Source of the DNA: Flavobacterium agrisoli
GTDB lineage: Bacteria; Bacteroidota; Bacteroidia; Flavobacteriales; Flavobacteriaceae
Direction of reading: 5' to 3'
NCBI RefSeq assembly: GCF_016522065.1
Contig: NZ_JAEHFV010000001.1
Location: forward strand, 558,001-622,000
DNA length: 64,000 bases
How positions within the stretch are numbered: position 1 is the first letter of the stretch; every line of letters begins with the position of its first letter. The notes beneath the pieces are model-generated. The model ran no database searches and was not told the origin of the DNA. It saw only the letters and a program-made list of their open reading frames with translations. Positions 8,643-17,707 of the stretch are shown here, one piece after another. A program made the position numbers and the translations under genes.

Positions 8643-9083
8643 ATGACACTATGTTTAGCATGGAGAATAGAGGATGAAATTAGCTTAATGTCTGATTCTC
8701 GATTGACTAACAATATGTCAATTGTGACAAATAATGCTAACAAAATTTTCACTATTCATGTAAATATATTTACAGGGACTGTTCAAAAAAAGCAATCAAT
8801 ATTTTCTGCTAAGTACGGACTATGCTTTGCCGGAAGTTATTTAAATGGTAGCTATTTAGCGAATACAATTTCTGAATTAACTTCAGAAATTTTTGTAGAG
8901 GAAAATTTTGAACCGACATTTGATTTGGTATGTCAAGTGGCATTTTTTGTTTATGAAAATGTTACAAAGCATTTAGGTGAAATTCACAGAACAGATGGGG
9001 TTTCTGAAGCTTTTTTCATAGGTTCATGTCCAAAGTCTGGAATATCAGAAATAACTAAATTTTCAGTTTCAATAAAGGATTAG
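8643..9083 (+). CDS. Ntn-hydrolase (proteasome-like fold), N-terminal part; gene interrupted by in-frame TAG
   Basis: A 146-residue product starting MTLCLAWRIEDEISLMSDSR, with NANKIFTIHV and YGLCFAGSY further on. The order of Thr2, the SDSR block, a Lys in the next strand (K34) and the FAGS block resembles proteasome-beta/HslV-like Ntn hydrolases, in which the exposed Thr is the nucleophile. TAG 9081-9083 ends it, but the same frame stays open beyond the stop (Leu-Arg-Phe-Tyr-Met) into the 9096 gene, whose product looks like the C-terminal half of the same fold. So this is probably one gene of about 285 codons broken by a nonsense mutation. Two separate chains or stop read-through are less likely. 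Confidence 0.6.
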   Translation: MTLCLAWRIEDEISLMSDSRLTNNMSIVTNNANKIFTIHVNIFTGTVQKKQSIFSAKYGLCFAGSYLNGSYLANTISELTSEIFVEENFEPTFDLVCQVAFFVYENVTKHLGEIHRTDGVSEAFFIGSCPKSGISEITKFSVSIKD

Positions 9084-9095
9084 CTTCGATTTTAT

Positions 9096-9497
9096 ATGAC
9101 TAAACTATTATTGAGTGATAACATAGAATATCTTGGAAGTAATAATGCTATTAACAAAGCTAGAGAAATTGCAAACAAAATAGATCTAAATTTCACTCAT
9201 TTTGATTTGATGTCAGAAATTATTCAAGATAGCGAAATTGTAGATGTTGGCGGATGTATTCAATATGGATGTCTTCTTGGTGGAAATTTTAGAATCTATG
9301 GAATATATGATATCGAAGAGTATTTAAATGAGGAAAATAATGTGAAAGAGTATAGAGGAATAAGGCTGTTTCGAAGTTTACCGATGAATTGGGAAGATAC
9401 AAGAATTAAACAACTAAACTGTAAAATTGGCATAATTTCTATGGCACCATTTTCCGAAAAGATGCAACAGCTAAATATACTAAACAGGAAAAAATAA
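9096..9497 (+). CDS. Ntn-hydrolase-like protein, C-terminal part
   Basis: A 133-residue product in exactly the same frame as the preceding 8643-9083 gene, 12 bases after its TAG stop. Residues such as EYLGSNNAINKAREI and EIVDVGGCIQYGCLLGGNFRIYGI look like the second half of a proteasome-like Ntn-hydrolase domain (LGSG-type turn, then SVGG-type strands). A free-standing start at ATG 9096 is possible but has no special leader. I take it as the downstream half of a gene inactivated, or possibly read through, at one TAG. Confidence 0.5.
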   Translation: MTKLLLSDNIEYLGSNNAINKAREIANKIDLNFTHFDLMSEIIQDSEIVDVGGCIQYGCLLGGNFRIYGIYDIEEYLNEENNVKEYRGIRLFRSLPMNWEDTRIKQLNCKIGIISMAPFSEKMQQLNILNRKK

Positions 9498-9614
9498 AAA
9501 ACAACTGTAACAGCTACAACGGATATACATTTCTACTTTTTAACGAAATATATTTTATCTATAATCAACACATAACTTCATAATCCTGCTCGAATAATTT
9601 TTAAAATACAATCT

Positions 9615-10601
9615 ATGAAAGATCAAAAACTACATGAAAACCTCAAGTTTATTGCAATATTTCTGGGTGTAGCTTTATTTTGGGTTTTGGGATGGCTATT
9701 TGTAGATACTGTTGTACCTGTTGAACAGAGAGCAAATTTTGGAGATAAATTTGGTTTTATAAACTCCCTTTTTTCAGGATTGGCACTTGCTGTTATTATT
9801 TATTCCATACATCTCCAACAGACCGAGCTAAGCCTGCAGCGAAAAGAACTGACAGATACTAGGGCTGAATTTAGAGACCAAAACTTTCAAACTACTTTTT
9901 TCAATCTTTTGAAAACTCAGCAGCAAATCCCAAATGACATCCATGTTATCATTTCCGATTTAAAAACTTATGACTCATATGAAAATCGATCAGTTAAAGG
10001 CCGTGAATTTTTCGTAAATTCCAAGATAGAAGTAAAACGAATATCAAAGGCACTAAAACACCCTACTTATCTGAGCTATGAAGATTGGACCGAATATGAT
10101 GAGCAATACCGCGGTCCTTCAAATGATTTCGAGGAACAGGAACTATTTAAAACAAGAAAGATTTCCTACACAAATAAATATTACGGGATCACAAAAGTAC
10201 AATGGAAATATGCGCAAACCCTTCAACCGCATGAATTCGCCGGATACTGTTTCCAGTTATTTTTCAGTAGGTTTCAATATGCAATAGGGCACTATTTTAG
10301 ACATTTACATCATATTCTTTTGTTTTTGGAAGAGTGTGAAAAAACAAAAATGGAGAAACAATCCGAGCCCCAAAAAAAAGAAGTGAAAAAGGAATTTCAG
10401 CGATATGCAGATTTTGTACAAGCCCAGATGGCAACTCCTGAACTTTTTCTCCTGTTTTATAATTTATTGTTTTTCAATAAATTGAAAAAAGAAATTGTCA
10501 AATATAATATATTAGAAAACCTATATGTTGAAGACTTATTAGATCCAAAGCATAAAGAAATTGTCGGCATCAATCTTAAAAGCACTCAAGACTTGACCTA
10601 A
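9615..10601 (+). CDS. AbiC-like phage abortive infection protein
   Basis: A 328-residue protein matching the putative AbiC family (Pfam putAbiC). Two N-terminal membrane segments (about 11-33 and 46-66) flank FGDKFGFINSLFSGLA. A coiled coil follows with LQQTELSLQRKELTDTRAEF, then FQTTFFNLLKTQQQI, a GREFF motif, GHYFRHLHHILLFLEE and AQMATPELFLLFYNLLF, and the family ending LENLYVEDLL. These blocks are in family order and the length is normal. AbiC proteins are membrane-anchored and linked to phage exclusion; the mechanism is not settled. It sits beside the GIY-YIG-like and DUF4209 genes, all on the plus strand. Confidence 0.8.
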   Translation: MKDQKLHENLKFIAIFLGVALFWVLGWLFVDTVVPVEQRANFGDKFGFINSLFSGLALAVIIYSIHLQQTELSLQRKELTDTRAEFRDQNFQTTFFNLLKTQQQIPNDIHVIISDLKTYDSYENRSVKGREFFVNSKIEVKRISKALKHPTYLSYEDWTEYDEQYRGPSNDFEEQELFKTRKISYTNKYYGITKVQWKYAQTLQPHEFAGYCFQLFFSRFQYAIGHYFRHLHHILLFLEECEKTKMEKQSEPQKKEVKKEFQRYADFVQAQMATPELFLLFYNLLFFNKLKKEIVKYNILENLYVEDLLDPKHKEIVGINLKSTQDLT

Positions 10602-10634
10602 AAATTAAAAATTCTTTTTTATTCCTTCAACAAA

Positions 10635-11204
10635 ATGAATAGTAATATTTTATCCGAAAAATTTGAGAGAATTGCACAGGACGTAATAAATGAAGCTGAA
10701 ATCTACAGTTTTAACATTAAGGATCTTCCTCATATAAATAACTACCAAACTGATATACGCAGTGATTTAAATTTTATTGAAATTTTTTCTGAACTTAATA
10801 AAAAGATACACAATTGCCTTTATTGGTTTGAAGTAGAAACCCCTGATAAATGCGGTAAATTAAAAGATTTATTAGATACAAATCGTGAAAATTTAAAGCT
10901 TAACTTACGCACAGTACCTTCAAAGAATAATAACTGTAACAGTAATGTTTTGTACGTAGGAATAAGACGAGGAGGTATTAGAAAAAGAGACCAATTATCC
11001 AATATTGCAGGAAGGATTTCCATTCATCTAGGTTATTATGTTAAAGGTTCAACCCAAGGATTACAATTAATCCACTGGAGTAATAAATTGGACTGTGTGG
11101 TCAAACTGCATGTAGTTGAATTTAATGATCTGCCAAATGATTATTTAAATACAATTGAAAAAATAATTGCTTTCAAATTAAAACCCTTATGTGGAAAGCA
11201 TTAG
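10635..11204 (+). CDS. GIY-YIG-like protein
   Basis: A 189-residue soluble protein. Its second half contains NVLYVGIRRGGI (about 104-115), then RISIHLGYYVKGSTQGLQLIHW (128-149) and a final IEKIIAFKLKPLCGKH. LYVG followed by an Arg/His helix and a late Glu fits a diverged GIY-YIG nuclease, where LYVG stands for the YIG strand. The first GIY part is poorly kept, so activity is uncertain. It starts 33 bases after the AbiC-like gene and may be co-transcribed with it, which would give a membrane plus nuclease pair. Confidence 0.55.
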   Translation: MNSNILSEKFERIAQDVINEAEIYSFNIKDLPHINNYQTDIRSDLNFIEIFSELNKKIHNCLYWFEVETPDKCGKLKDLLDTNRENLKLNLRTVPSKNNNCNSNVLYVGIRRGGIRKRDQLSNIAGRISIHLGYYVKGSTQGLQLIHWSNKLDCVVKLHVVEFNDLPNDYLNTIEKIIAFKLKPLCGKH

Positions 11205-11342
11205 TCAAAATAATAGATAAATCAAGTTACAGAAAATATTGCGAGATATTAAGAAGAATAAAATTTAATACTAAAACTGCATATTTTCATTATCTGAAAT
11301 AATCTCAAATATAATTAGTGCGAATCCTTAAATCAAACGATA

Positions 11343-12965
11343 ATGAAAGAAATAGAAAATATTGAAGATTATTACTATGGATCAGCACTAACAAAAATGT
11401 TATATAAGCAAAAAAACGACTATCCTGATTCAAATACCATAATAAATCTTTTTATAGAACTCTGCTCCACAAATATTAAAAACTTTATTTCTAATTCATT
11501 TCAGGAAGAAATACTAGATAATTTCTCTACAATAAGCGATATTAAAAATAAAGAAATAAGCGCCAGATGGCGAGAGTATCTTTCAATACGATTTGCAAAA
11601 GATAAAAAAGAACATCTTCCTAAAACTGTTTTTCTTTACTTGGAGATATTTATTTATAATAATGATCCTGACTATTTATTAAATGCGCTAAAATTAGTAA
11701 AATCAGCAAAAGCCCTTTTCAATTCTGAAAAAGAAAACATATATGAAATAGCAAAAAAGACAATACTGGAAATGAACTTCAGCCAGCCATTTTTAGTAAA
11801 AGAGATCACGGTGGAACTTTTTTCATTAAACCCTGCAAGAGTGCAGGAAGATTTTGGTGAACTTTTAAACCAATGGATCGAGAAGTTGCAAAGTAACAAT
11901 GATTACAATGGTGCTCATCATTTAATATTACTCTTATTTGATATTAAGTTAATCTCAGCAATTCAATCTAAAATTAAACTCGCTGAAAATCACGAAAAAA
12001 ATGGTGATTTTGAGAGCAGAAATAAGAAGGCAAATACTTATTATCCAACGATACTTTCATATTATCAAAATGGTTCAAGAGAGTTAAAGAGCATCAGTGG
12101 ACAAGATGAATTAAAAAACAGACTGCATGCTAAAATTATCTCTGAACAAAAGCAGCATGCAAAAATGCATCTTGCTGTCGCCAAGAACTATAACAACGAA
12201 AATAGTGAAATTGAAAAATTTAGTAATGAGCAGTCTGAATATTGGCTTTCATTATTTGAAACGTTTGACTTCCAATCCGGATTACAGAACTTATTATCAT
12301 TCCCCATATCTTTAGTAAATGGTTTTAATACCAGTCCATCAGAAAATAATTCGTTATCTCCTTTTTTTGATACTGTAATGAAACAAGACGCCAATGGTAA
12401 AATTGTCGGTAAAACTACATTAGAAATGTACTCTCAAATCCAAGATAAACGCCTTTTAAGAGAGGCAGTAATCAGTTTTATTAGAAAAACAAAATGGAGA
12501 ATGGATAGAGAAGAAAAAATAGATAAAGGTTATGTTCAGTTACTCTTGAAAAAAATGAATACCCACTTTATACCCGAGGATAGAATTGTAATATTTGTCA
12601 ACGGAATATCAGCAGGATTTAATAATGATTTTGTAACTGCTGCCCATTTACTGGTTCCTCAATTGGAAAATAGTTTTAAACATGTCTTGCAAATTAAAAA
12701 TAAAATAACGTTTAAAATTGATGAAGAAGTACAGCACGATAATACTTTAGGCGGAATATTGGAAATATTAATTAATAATTATCAACACAGCGTTTTCGAT
12801 GAGCTAAAAGATTTTTTAATAGAAAACAGCAGTGTTAATTTCAGAAATGAACTATGTCATGGAATCTTACCGCCATTTATTATTGAGCATTACGGCATAT
12901 ACGTATGGTGGCTTACATTAAAAATGATTAGGGACTGTGAAGAAATCTTTATTTTACATAGCTGA
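11343..12965 (+). CDS. DUF4209 family protein
   Basis: A 540-residue helical soluble protein. The C-terminal third carries the DUF4209 blocks: RIVIFVNGISAGFNNDFVTA, AHLLVPQLENSFKHVL, TLGGILEILI and NFRNELCHGIL. The last block contains R501-N-x3-H506, an RX4H motif of HEPN type. The N-terminal 380 residues are helices likely to form a solenoid. Proteins with DUF4209 recur in prokaryotic defence islands; their activity is not established, and RNase action is inferred from the HEPN-like motif. A 138-base gap precedes it. The DUF4209 match is by recalled block pattern. Confidence 0.7.
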   Translation: MKEIENIEDYYYGSALTKMLYKQKNDYPDSNTIINLFIELCSTNIKNFISNSFQEEILDNFSTISDIKNKEISARWREYLSIRFAKDKKEHLPKTVFLYLEIFIYNNDPDYLLNALKLVKSAKALFNSEKENIYEIAKKTILEMNFSQPFLVKEITVELFSLNPARVQEDFGELLNQWIEKLQSNNDYNGAHHLILLLFDIKLISAIQSKIKLAENHEKNGDFESRNKKANTYYPTILSYYQNGSRELKSISGQDELKNRLHAKIISEQKQHAKMHLAVAKNYNNENSEIEKFSNEQSEYWLSLFETFDFQSGLQNLLSFPISLVNGFNTSPSENNSLSPFFDTVMKQDANGKIVGKTTLEMYSQIQDKRLLREAVISFIRKTKWRMDREEKIDKGYVQLLLKKMNTHFIPEDRIVIFVNGISAGFNNDFVTAAHLLVPQLENSFKHVLQIKNKITFKIDEEVQHDNTLGGILEILINNYQHSVFDELKDFLIENSSVNFRNELCHGILPPFIIEHYGIYVWWLTLKMIRDCEEIFILHS

Positions 12966-13088
12966 GGCAATCACAATTCTTAGTCCTATGTTAGAAAAAG
13001 CATCTTTTAATAATAAAATGTACCAGATAATGCAAAAATAAATTATAACCATAGACATATTCCCAATCTGCTATATTTTAAAATAAAT

Positions 13089-13907
13089 TTATGCAGGAAG
13101 ATATTTAGTATGATGGTTAGTTGACTGTTTTAAAGAAATTAGAAGTTCTGATATAAATACTTTAGAACTATCTAAAATCTCTTTAGTAAAAACATCCAGC
13201 AGCAGGTCTGGGGAGTTAGGTACAAATGAAGTAGACGGCATATTGTCTACATAATAATTGTACCCATCGGTGCTCAGATTTATACTATGTCCATGTATAA
13301 ATCTGTTTCTGAGGTTGTTTATTTGCTGCAGATACCTATTAAAAAAAGCATGATGTGCATTGATGCAAATATTAAGTCTATCATTTTGACGATAGCCTAA
13401 ATTAACTAAGCGCTTAAGAAAATCTAAATAGTCATGAAGAGGAGAACTCAAAGGCGGCCTTACATAGACAATAACTTTTTTAATTAATATTTCTGCCAGA
13501 AATACTAAATTTTCATAAAGCGAAGCAATTTGAAGGATAAAACTCTGAAAATTGAGATCTATTATTTCTTTATAAAAAAATTTATCATCTACTTTAAAAT
13601 CATAGTTAAACTTCGCTGTACCGTCCCAAAATGTACATTCCATATCAACTGGCAGCGTTGCTGCATTACCGCTCAAAACTGCATGATCGGCACTTTCAAA
13701 ATAGGTATAATAAAGTATCTCGCACTTTTTAAATTTTGCTTCTATTGCATTTAAAAGCTCAATAATAGAACTAAGTTCGATTTTATATTTATTATGAAAA
13801 ATTTCATTATGACTGGTAATTTTTGTTTCGGAAATTTTCTTTCTGACTATTTTCAGAAGTTCATTTTTTTCACTGCTGAAATTCGTTAAAGTAATGTTTT
13901 TTACCAT
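13089..13907 (-). CDS. RX4H (HEPN-like) partner of the Mrr-STAND ATPase
   Basis: A 272-residue soluble protein. Residues 198-208 read NLRNRFIHGHS, so R200-N-x3-H205 gives an RX4H motif followed by a second His (H207). A long helix at 117-148 may be the earlier HEPN helix. Its ATG overlaps the stop of the upstream STAND gene in ATGGTAA (7-base overlap), a strong sign of translational coupling and of one functional unit. I infer either an RNase effector released by the STAND sensor or an accessory regulator. I do not recognise the full-length family, and this partner is not part of the Avs architectures I know. Confidence 0.7.
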   Translation of the reverse strand: MVKNITLTNFSSEKNELLKIVRKKISETKITSHNEIFHNKYKIELSSIIELLNAIEAKFKKCEILYYTYFESADHAVLSGNAATLPVDMECTFWDGTAKFNYDFKVDDKFFYKEIIDLNFQSFILQIASLYENLVFLAEILIKKVIVYVRPPLSSPLHDYLDFLKRLVNLGYRQNDRLNICINAHHAFFNRYLQQINNLRNRFIHGHSINLSTDGYNYYVDNMPSTSFVPNSPDLLLDVFTKEILDSSKVFISELLISLKQSTNHHTKYLPA

Positions 13908-16900
13908 GTTAGATTATCCTTGTCGGTTAAACGATTTATATCTGCCTCAACGGACTTCAGTACTTCTTTCAAAAACTGTGTAGATGGCATTTCGTACGGC
14001 TGGCTGGCAATACAATTTTTTAATAGTGACTGTAAATCAAGATCTACCTTAAATGGCTGATTTGCAGAACCGGATTTAACGCCCATTGTAATAATTGCAA
14101 TATAGCAGGCATCTCTTAAACTTTGATATGTTTCCGGATCTTCCTCTATAAAGCTCGTGGCATAATTAAAGCAATTAATTATTGTCTGAAGTAAATTATC
14201 ATCTTTGACATGGAAAATATTAAGGCTCATAATTATCCGTTCTAACTTTTCGCCGTCATCTCTAAATTTTGAAATAATTTTATCGTAATTCTCATAAAGG
14301 CTGATGCTTAAGGATTTGGAAGGCTGTAAATATTCTAAGAGATCTTTTGCGTAATATAAATGCCCTGCATCACTATCAAGATCCATAAACCAATTTAGCG
14401 CACGGAAAAACATTTCATCCCTAAGAGAAGGCGGTGTTTGATTAAACAAGTGTGAATGACTGCCGTATGGGACAAATTCATAACCGCCGAAAGTCTTTTT
14501 GGTTATTACGATGTTCTTTTTAAAATCAAATCTTTCCAATAAATACTCAAAAATAGGATCAGGACCTGCAGTTATGAGAATTTTATTTAAACAATGTTCG
14601 ATTTCATAACTAAGCTGATATCTTATTGTATGCTTCAAAACAAGATATGCCATCTGCTCGTCTGAGACAGTTTTGTTATCACTTAGCCTGATAAAAAACA
14701 TTTCTGTCTGCCGTTGAGCTGCTCTATCTAAAAAGTCAGCACAAATTTTTAAGGCTTCTGGATAATTAACCACAAATAGACTCTGCAGGGCCATGGAAAG
14801 TTCATAATTATTTTCTGCGTTCTTCTTTTTAAAAACTTTCACAATAACTTCAATGTCTTCCTCGTCAAGGTTGTAAAATCCGGGAACTTTATCAGAATAC
14901 ACGGAAAGTAAAGCATTGTCAGATTCAGTAGAATTCAATTTCTGCAGCTTTCCTGCCTGAGTCCAATAAAATTCTTTATCATTGTGCTTAAAGTATAATG
15001 CGGATAGAATTCTCGCTCCGTAAATTCCATACAATTTATAAGAGTGATCAAACAATTTATCGTGTAACTGCCTGGCATATTTCGGATAATTATTTTCAAG
15101 TTCCTTTTGGAAGGTAAAATAATAATGAGGAGGGTAATTTTGAGGCGCTAAAAACTCAATAATACTTTCCGCCAATTCTTCAGTACTGGCAGTTTTAACT
15201 ATTTCGCCGCATTTTTGAACTACATATTCTTCAATGTTTGGCATATCTAAAATGCTGAGCTCTGCTTTGGAAAACAACTGAGATAAACGCTCTGTTAAAT
15301 TTTTAGGTTTTAGAACATTTTTCACTTCTGATATCAGCGGCTTGAGATCTTCTGAAATCCCCCATTTCTCAAACCAATATAATTTCTCAAGTATTTCCTT
15401 TTGATCTAAAATATCAAATTCTTTTCCTTCTTTTATTAGAAATTCGAAAATGATTTTCATTTCCTCATCGTTTTTGTATGGGGTACTATTTCTATGAGTT
15501 GCAAATATTGCTCGTGGAATATCAATTATGAATTTTAATAATTCAGACCTTAGGGAATTAATCTTCTGCAGTTTATAAAATTTAATTAATGTAGAAATGA
15601 CAAATTTTCTAAATTTTTTTACTTTTGGCGTACAAGGTATATAGTAAGTTGTAAATACAATACTTTCTTTATTTACTACATCCCATTCCGAATGAGTATA
15701 ATCAAGAGTTAATAGAGATTTACAACATAAAACGGAAAATTCTAAATCTTTTTCGCTAAATCTTTTTACACCTTTTGAAAGCATCTCCACAAAATAAGTT
15801 TGGCGTTCCATACTGAATCTTTCAATAATATCTCTTTTAGAAAATGAATAAATTCCAGCTATCTTACCTTCGGGAAGAATATCATACAATTTAAAAGTAC
15901 TTGCGCACACAAATTCAATATTATTTGAGAATTGAAAAAGATTTGATAAAATCGATATAACTGTCAATACCGGCGATTCATCTGAGTAATACTTAAAACC
16001 ATTACGATTACTCTCTGTTACTATTGGATGATTACAGTCTACCAACGAATTTATAAAAATAATGACAGCGGACTTAGCAACCTCAGGCTGGGCAAAACTA
16101 ATATTTCTAACAGTGAGAAGTATTTTTTGAACTTTTTTAATGTCTTTTTCCGTACCGATCAGATTTATGTAAACCTGCAGTATTTCATTTAAAATGTTAT
16201 TATGTTCATTGTCGATCTCAGCAACACTGCTTAGATTGATAATTATATTTTCAATGTAGGTTGAGAACTCGGCAAGGTAATTAACAATTTCTGTTTTTTT
16301 TATCTGTGAAAGTATTATATCACTATAATAATCAGGCTTTATACTCTGCTCAAATCGGCCATTAACAAAATTATTATTGATTAGAATATTTAAAGCTTCA
16401 GTCAATGCAGAAATATTAATATCATGAAGTTCACTTAATTTTCTAAGTACATCACCGTTGGTGAAATTGATTGGCTCGATTAATACAATATTCTGTAGGA
16501 GCTTAGTTATACTCAACTTATTTATACCCGTGATGTCACTGACTTCTTCAATATATGTCTTAAAGTATCTGTTAACATAGAGTTTTAGAAAATCCTGCTC
16601 TTTAATCTTGTGTATCGGTTCACCTTTAAATATAGCGTTTAACATGGCAACTATGAGAATCGGCTTCCCAAATGATGTCATTACCAACTCGTTAGTATAA
16701 TGCCTTAATTCAGTATTTTCTAAGTAATGTTTAAAAATAAGTTCAGTGTCCTGTCTTGAAAGCTCATTTAAATTAATAAAAGAAATATCCAAAGACTCCT
16801 TGAGTAAGGACAGCGAATCTGACGCTCCTATAGTTCTGGAAGTAAGTATTAATTTTATTCTATTAGGAAGATTTTCTATAAGTGCGTTTAGATCAGAAAT

Positions 16901-17707
16901 AATCTCTGGTCTGTAATTGTGCGCATCGTCAATTAAAACAACATAATTATAATTTGCTGAAAAGGCCTTTCTTAATTTGTCAAAATCAATATTCTTATTC
17001 ATTAAGACTAAAGGCATCCATTGTTCAAGTAAATCTACAGTCTGTTTAAAAAACTCTATGACAAGTCTGGTTTTGCCAATACCGGCTTCACCTGACACAA
17101 CCATTAGATTCTCATCTGAAGTAATAAAGTCATTCAGTTTATTAATATCTTCCTCTCTTGAAATAAAAAAATTAGACAAAGATGACGGTTCAAAGGGCCC
17201 GGCATTTAAACTTTTAGAGAAAACAATCTTATAATCTTGGACCTGAGCAGTACTAAAGCCGTCATTGATCCATAAAAATAAAATAGGATACTGAAGGAAC
17301 AAATTGAAAATTTTTGCGCCATCCCAGATAAATCCTGCAGCTTTTTTATTTAAAACCTGCTTTTCCGTTTCGAAAATTGCTAAAAGACCTGCATGTTCCT
17401 GTGGTAGAAGTTCTATGTTTGTTAACAGTACGAAATATTCCTCCTCTCCCAGTTTTTCAACTTCCTTTTTTAACTGATACCTAAGGTTGTTTACTGCTTC
17501 TCCTCTGGCAACCTGAGAAAATTTAAACTGAAACCTCCACCTGCCAGATAAGTCTTGGTAAGCGCCGGTAAATGCTCCATCAATCCCCCCGTCCCTTCCA
17601 GCTGCCGAGAATGGCATATAATTTTTGCCAAATTCAAATGTTAGAAGTGCGTTACAAAACATTTCGAATTCGTCATAGTTGTAATTCGACCAGTTGATTT
17701 TATCCAT
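13901..17707 (-). CDS. Mrr-like nuclease / STAND NTPase (Avs-like defence sensor)
   Basis: A 1268-residue protein. Residues 1-150 form an Mrr-like PD-(D/E)XK nuclease: GRDGGIDG (37-44, D43) and WRFQFKF (Q60, K62) give the D...QxK catalytic pattern. A P-loop STAND ATPase follows with SGEAGIGKT (205-213, Walker A), VVLIDDAH (256-263, Walker B) and LILTSR (286-291, sensor). Residues 300-450 look like winged-helix and helical parts of the STAND module, and 450-1268 are helical repeats likely to form a sensor solenoid. The architecture matches antiviral STAND (Avs) proteins with an N-terminal Mrr nuclease, which recognise conserved phage proteins and then cut DNA. The length is shorter than I expect for Avs4. 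It is the first gene of a two-gene operon with the overlapping RX4H gene. Confidence 0.85.
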   Translation of the reverse strand: MDKINWSNYNYDEFEMFCNALLTFEFGKNYMPFSAAGRDGGIDGAFTGAYQDLSGRWRFQFKFSQVARGEAVNNLRYQLKKEVEKLGEEEYFVLLTNIELLPQEHAGLLAIFETEKQVLNKKAAGFIWDGAKIFNLFLQYPILFLWINDGFSTAQVQDYKIVFSKSLNAGPFEPSSLSNFFISREEDINKLNDFITSDENLMVVSGEAGIGKTRLVIEFFKQTVDLLEQWMPLVLMNKNIDFDKLRKAFSANYNYVVLIDDAHNYRPEIISDLNALIENLPNRIKLILTSRTIGASDSLSLLKESLDISFINLNELSRQDTELIFKHYLENTELRHYTNELVMTSFGKPILIVAMLNAIFKGEPIHKIKEQDFLKLYVNRYFKTYIEEVSDITGINKLSITKLLQNIVLIEPINFTNGDVLRKLSELHDINISALTEALNILINNNFVNGRFEQSIKPDYYSDIILSQIKKTEIVNYLAEFSTYIENIIINLSSVAEIDNEHNNILNEILQVYINLIGTEKDIKKVQKILLTVRNISFAQPEVAKSAVIIFINSLVDCNHPIVTESNRNGFKYYSDESPVLTVISILSNLFQFSNNIEFVCASTFKLYDILPEGKIAGIYSFSKRDIIERFSMERQTYFVEMLSKGVKRFSEKDLEFSVLCCKSLLTLDYTHSEWDVVNKESIVFTTYYIPCTPKVKKFRKFVISTLIKFYKLQKINSLRSELLKFIIDIPRAIFATHRNSTPYKNDEEMKIIFEFLIKEGKEFDILDQKEILEKLYWFEKWGISEDLKPLISEVKNVLKPKNLTERLSQLFSKAELSILDMPNIEEYVVQKCGEIVKTASTEELAESIIEFLAPQNYPPHYYFTFQKELENNYPKYARQLHDKLFDHSYKLYGIYGARILSALYFKHNDKEFYWTQAGKLQKLNSTESDNALLSVYSDKVPGFYNLDEEDIEVIVKVFKKKNAENNYELSMALQSLFVVNYPEALKICADFLDRAAQRQTEMFFIRLSDNKTVSDEQMAYLVLKHTIRYQLSYEIEHCLNKILITAGPDPIFEYLLERFDFKKNIVITKKTFGGYEFVPYGSHSHLFNQTPPSLRDEMFFRALNWFMDLDSDAGHLYYAKDLLEYLQPSKSLSISLYENYDKIISKFRDDGEKLERIIMSLNIFHVKDDNLLQTIINCFNYATSFIEEDPETYQSLRDACYIAIITMGVKSGSANQPFKVDLDLQSLLKNCIASQPYEMPSTQFLKEVLKSVEADINRLTDKDNLTW

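Noticed and set aside
13901..17707. The large protein as a simple AAA or Mrr restriction enzyme
   Set aside because: It lacks restriction-specificity or methylase partners, and the STAND-type order of Walker motifs and sensor followed by a long helical region fits an antiviral STAND protein better.
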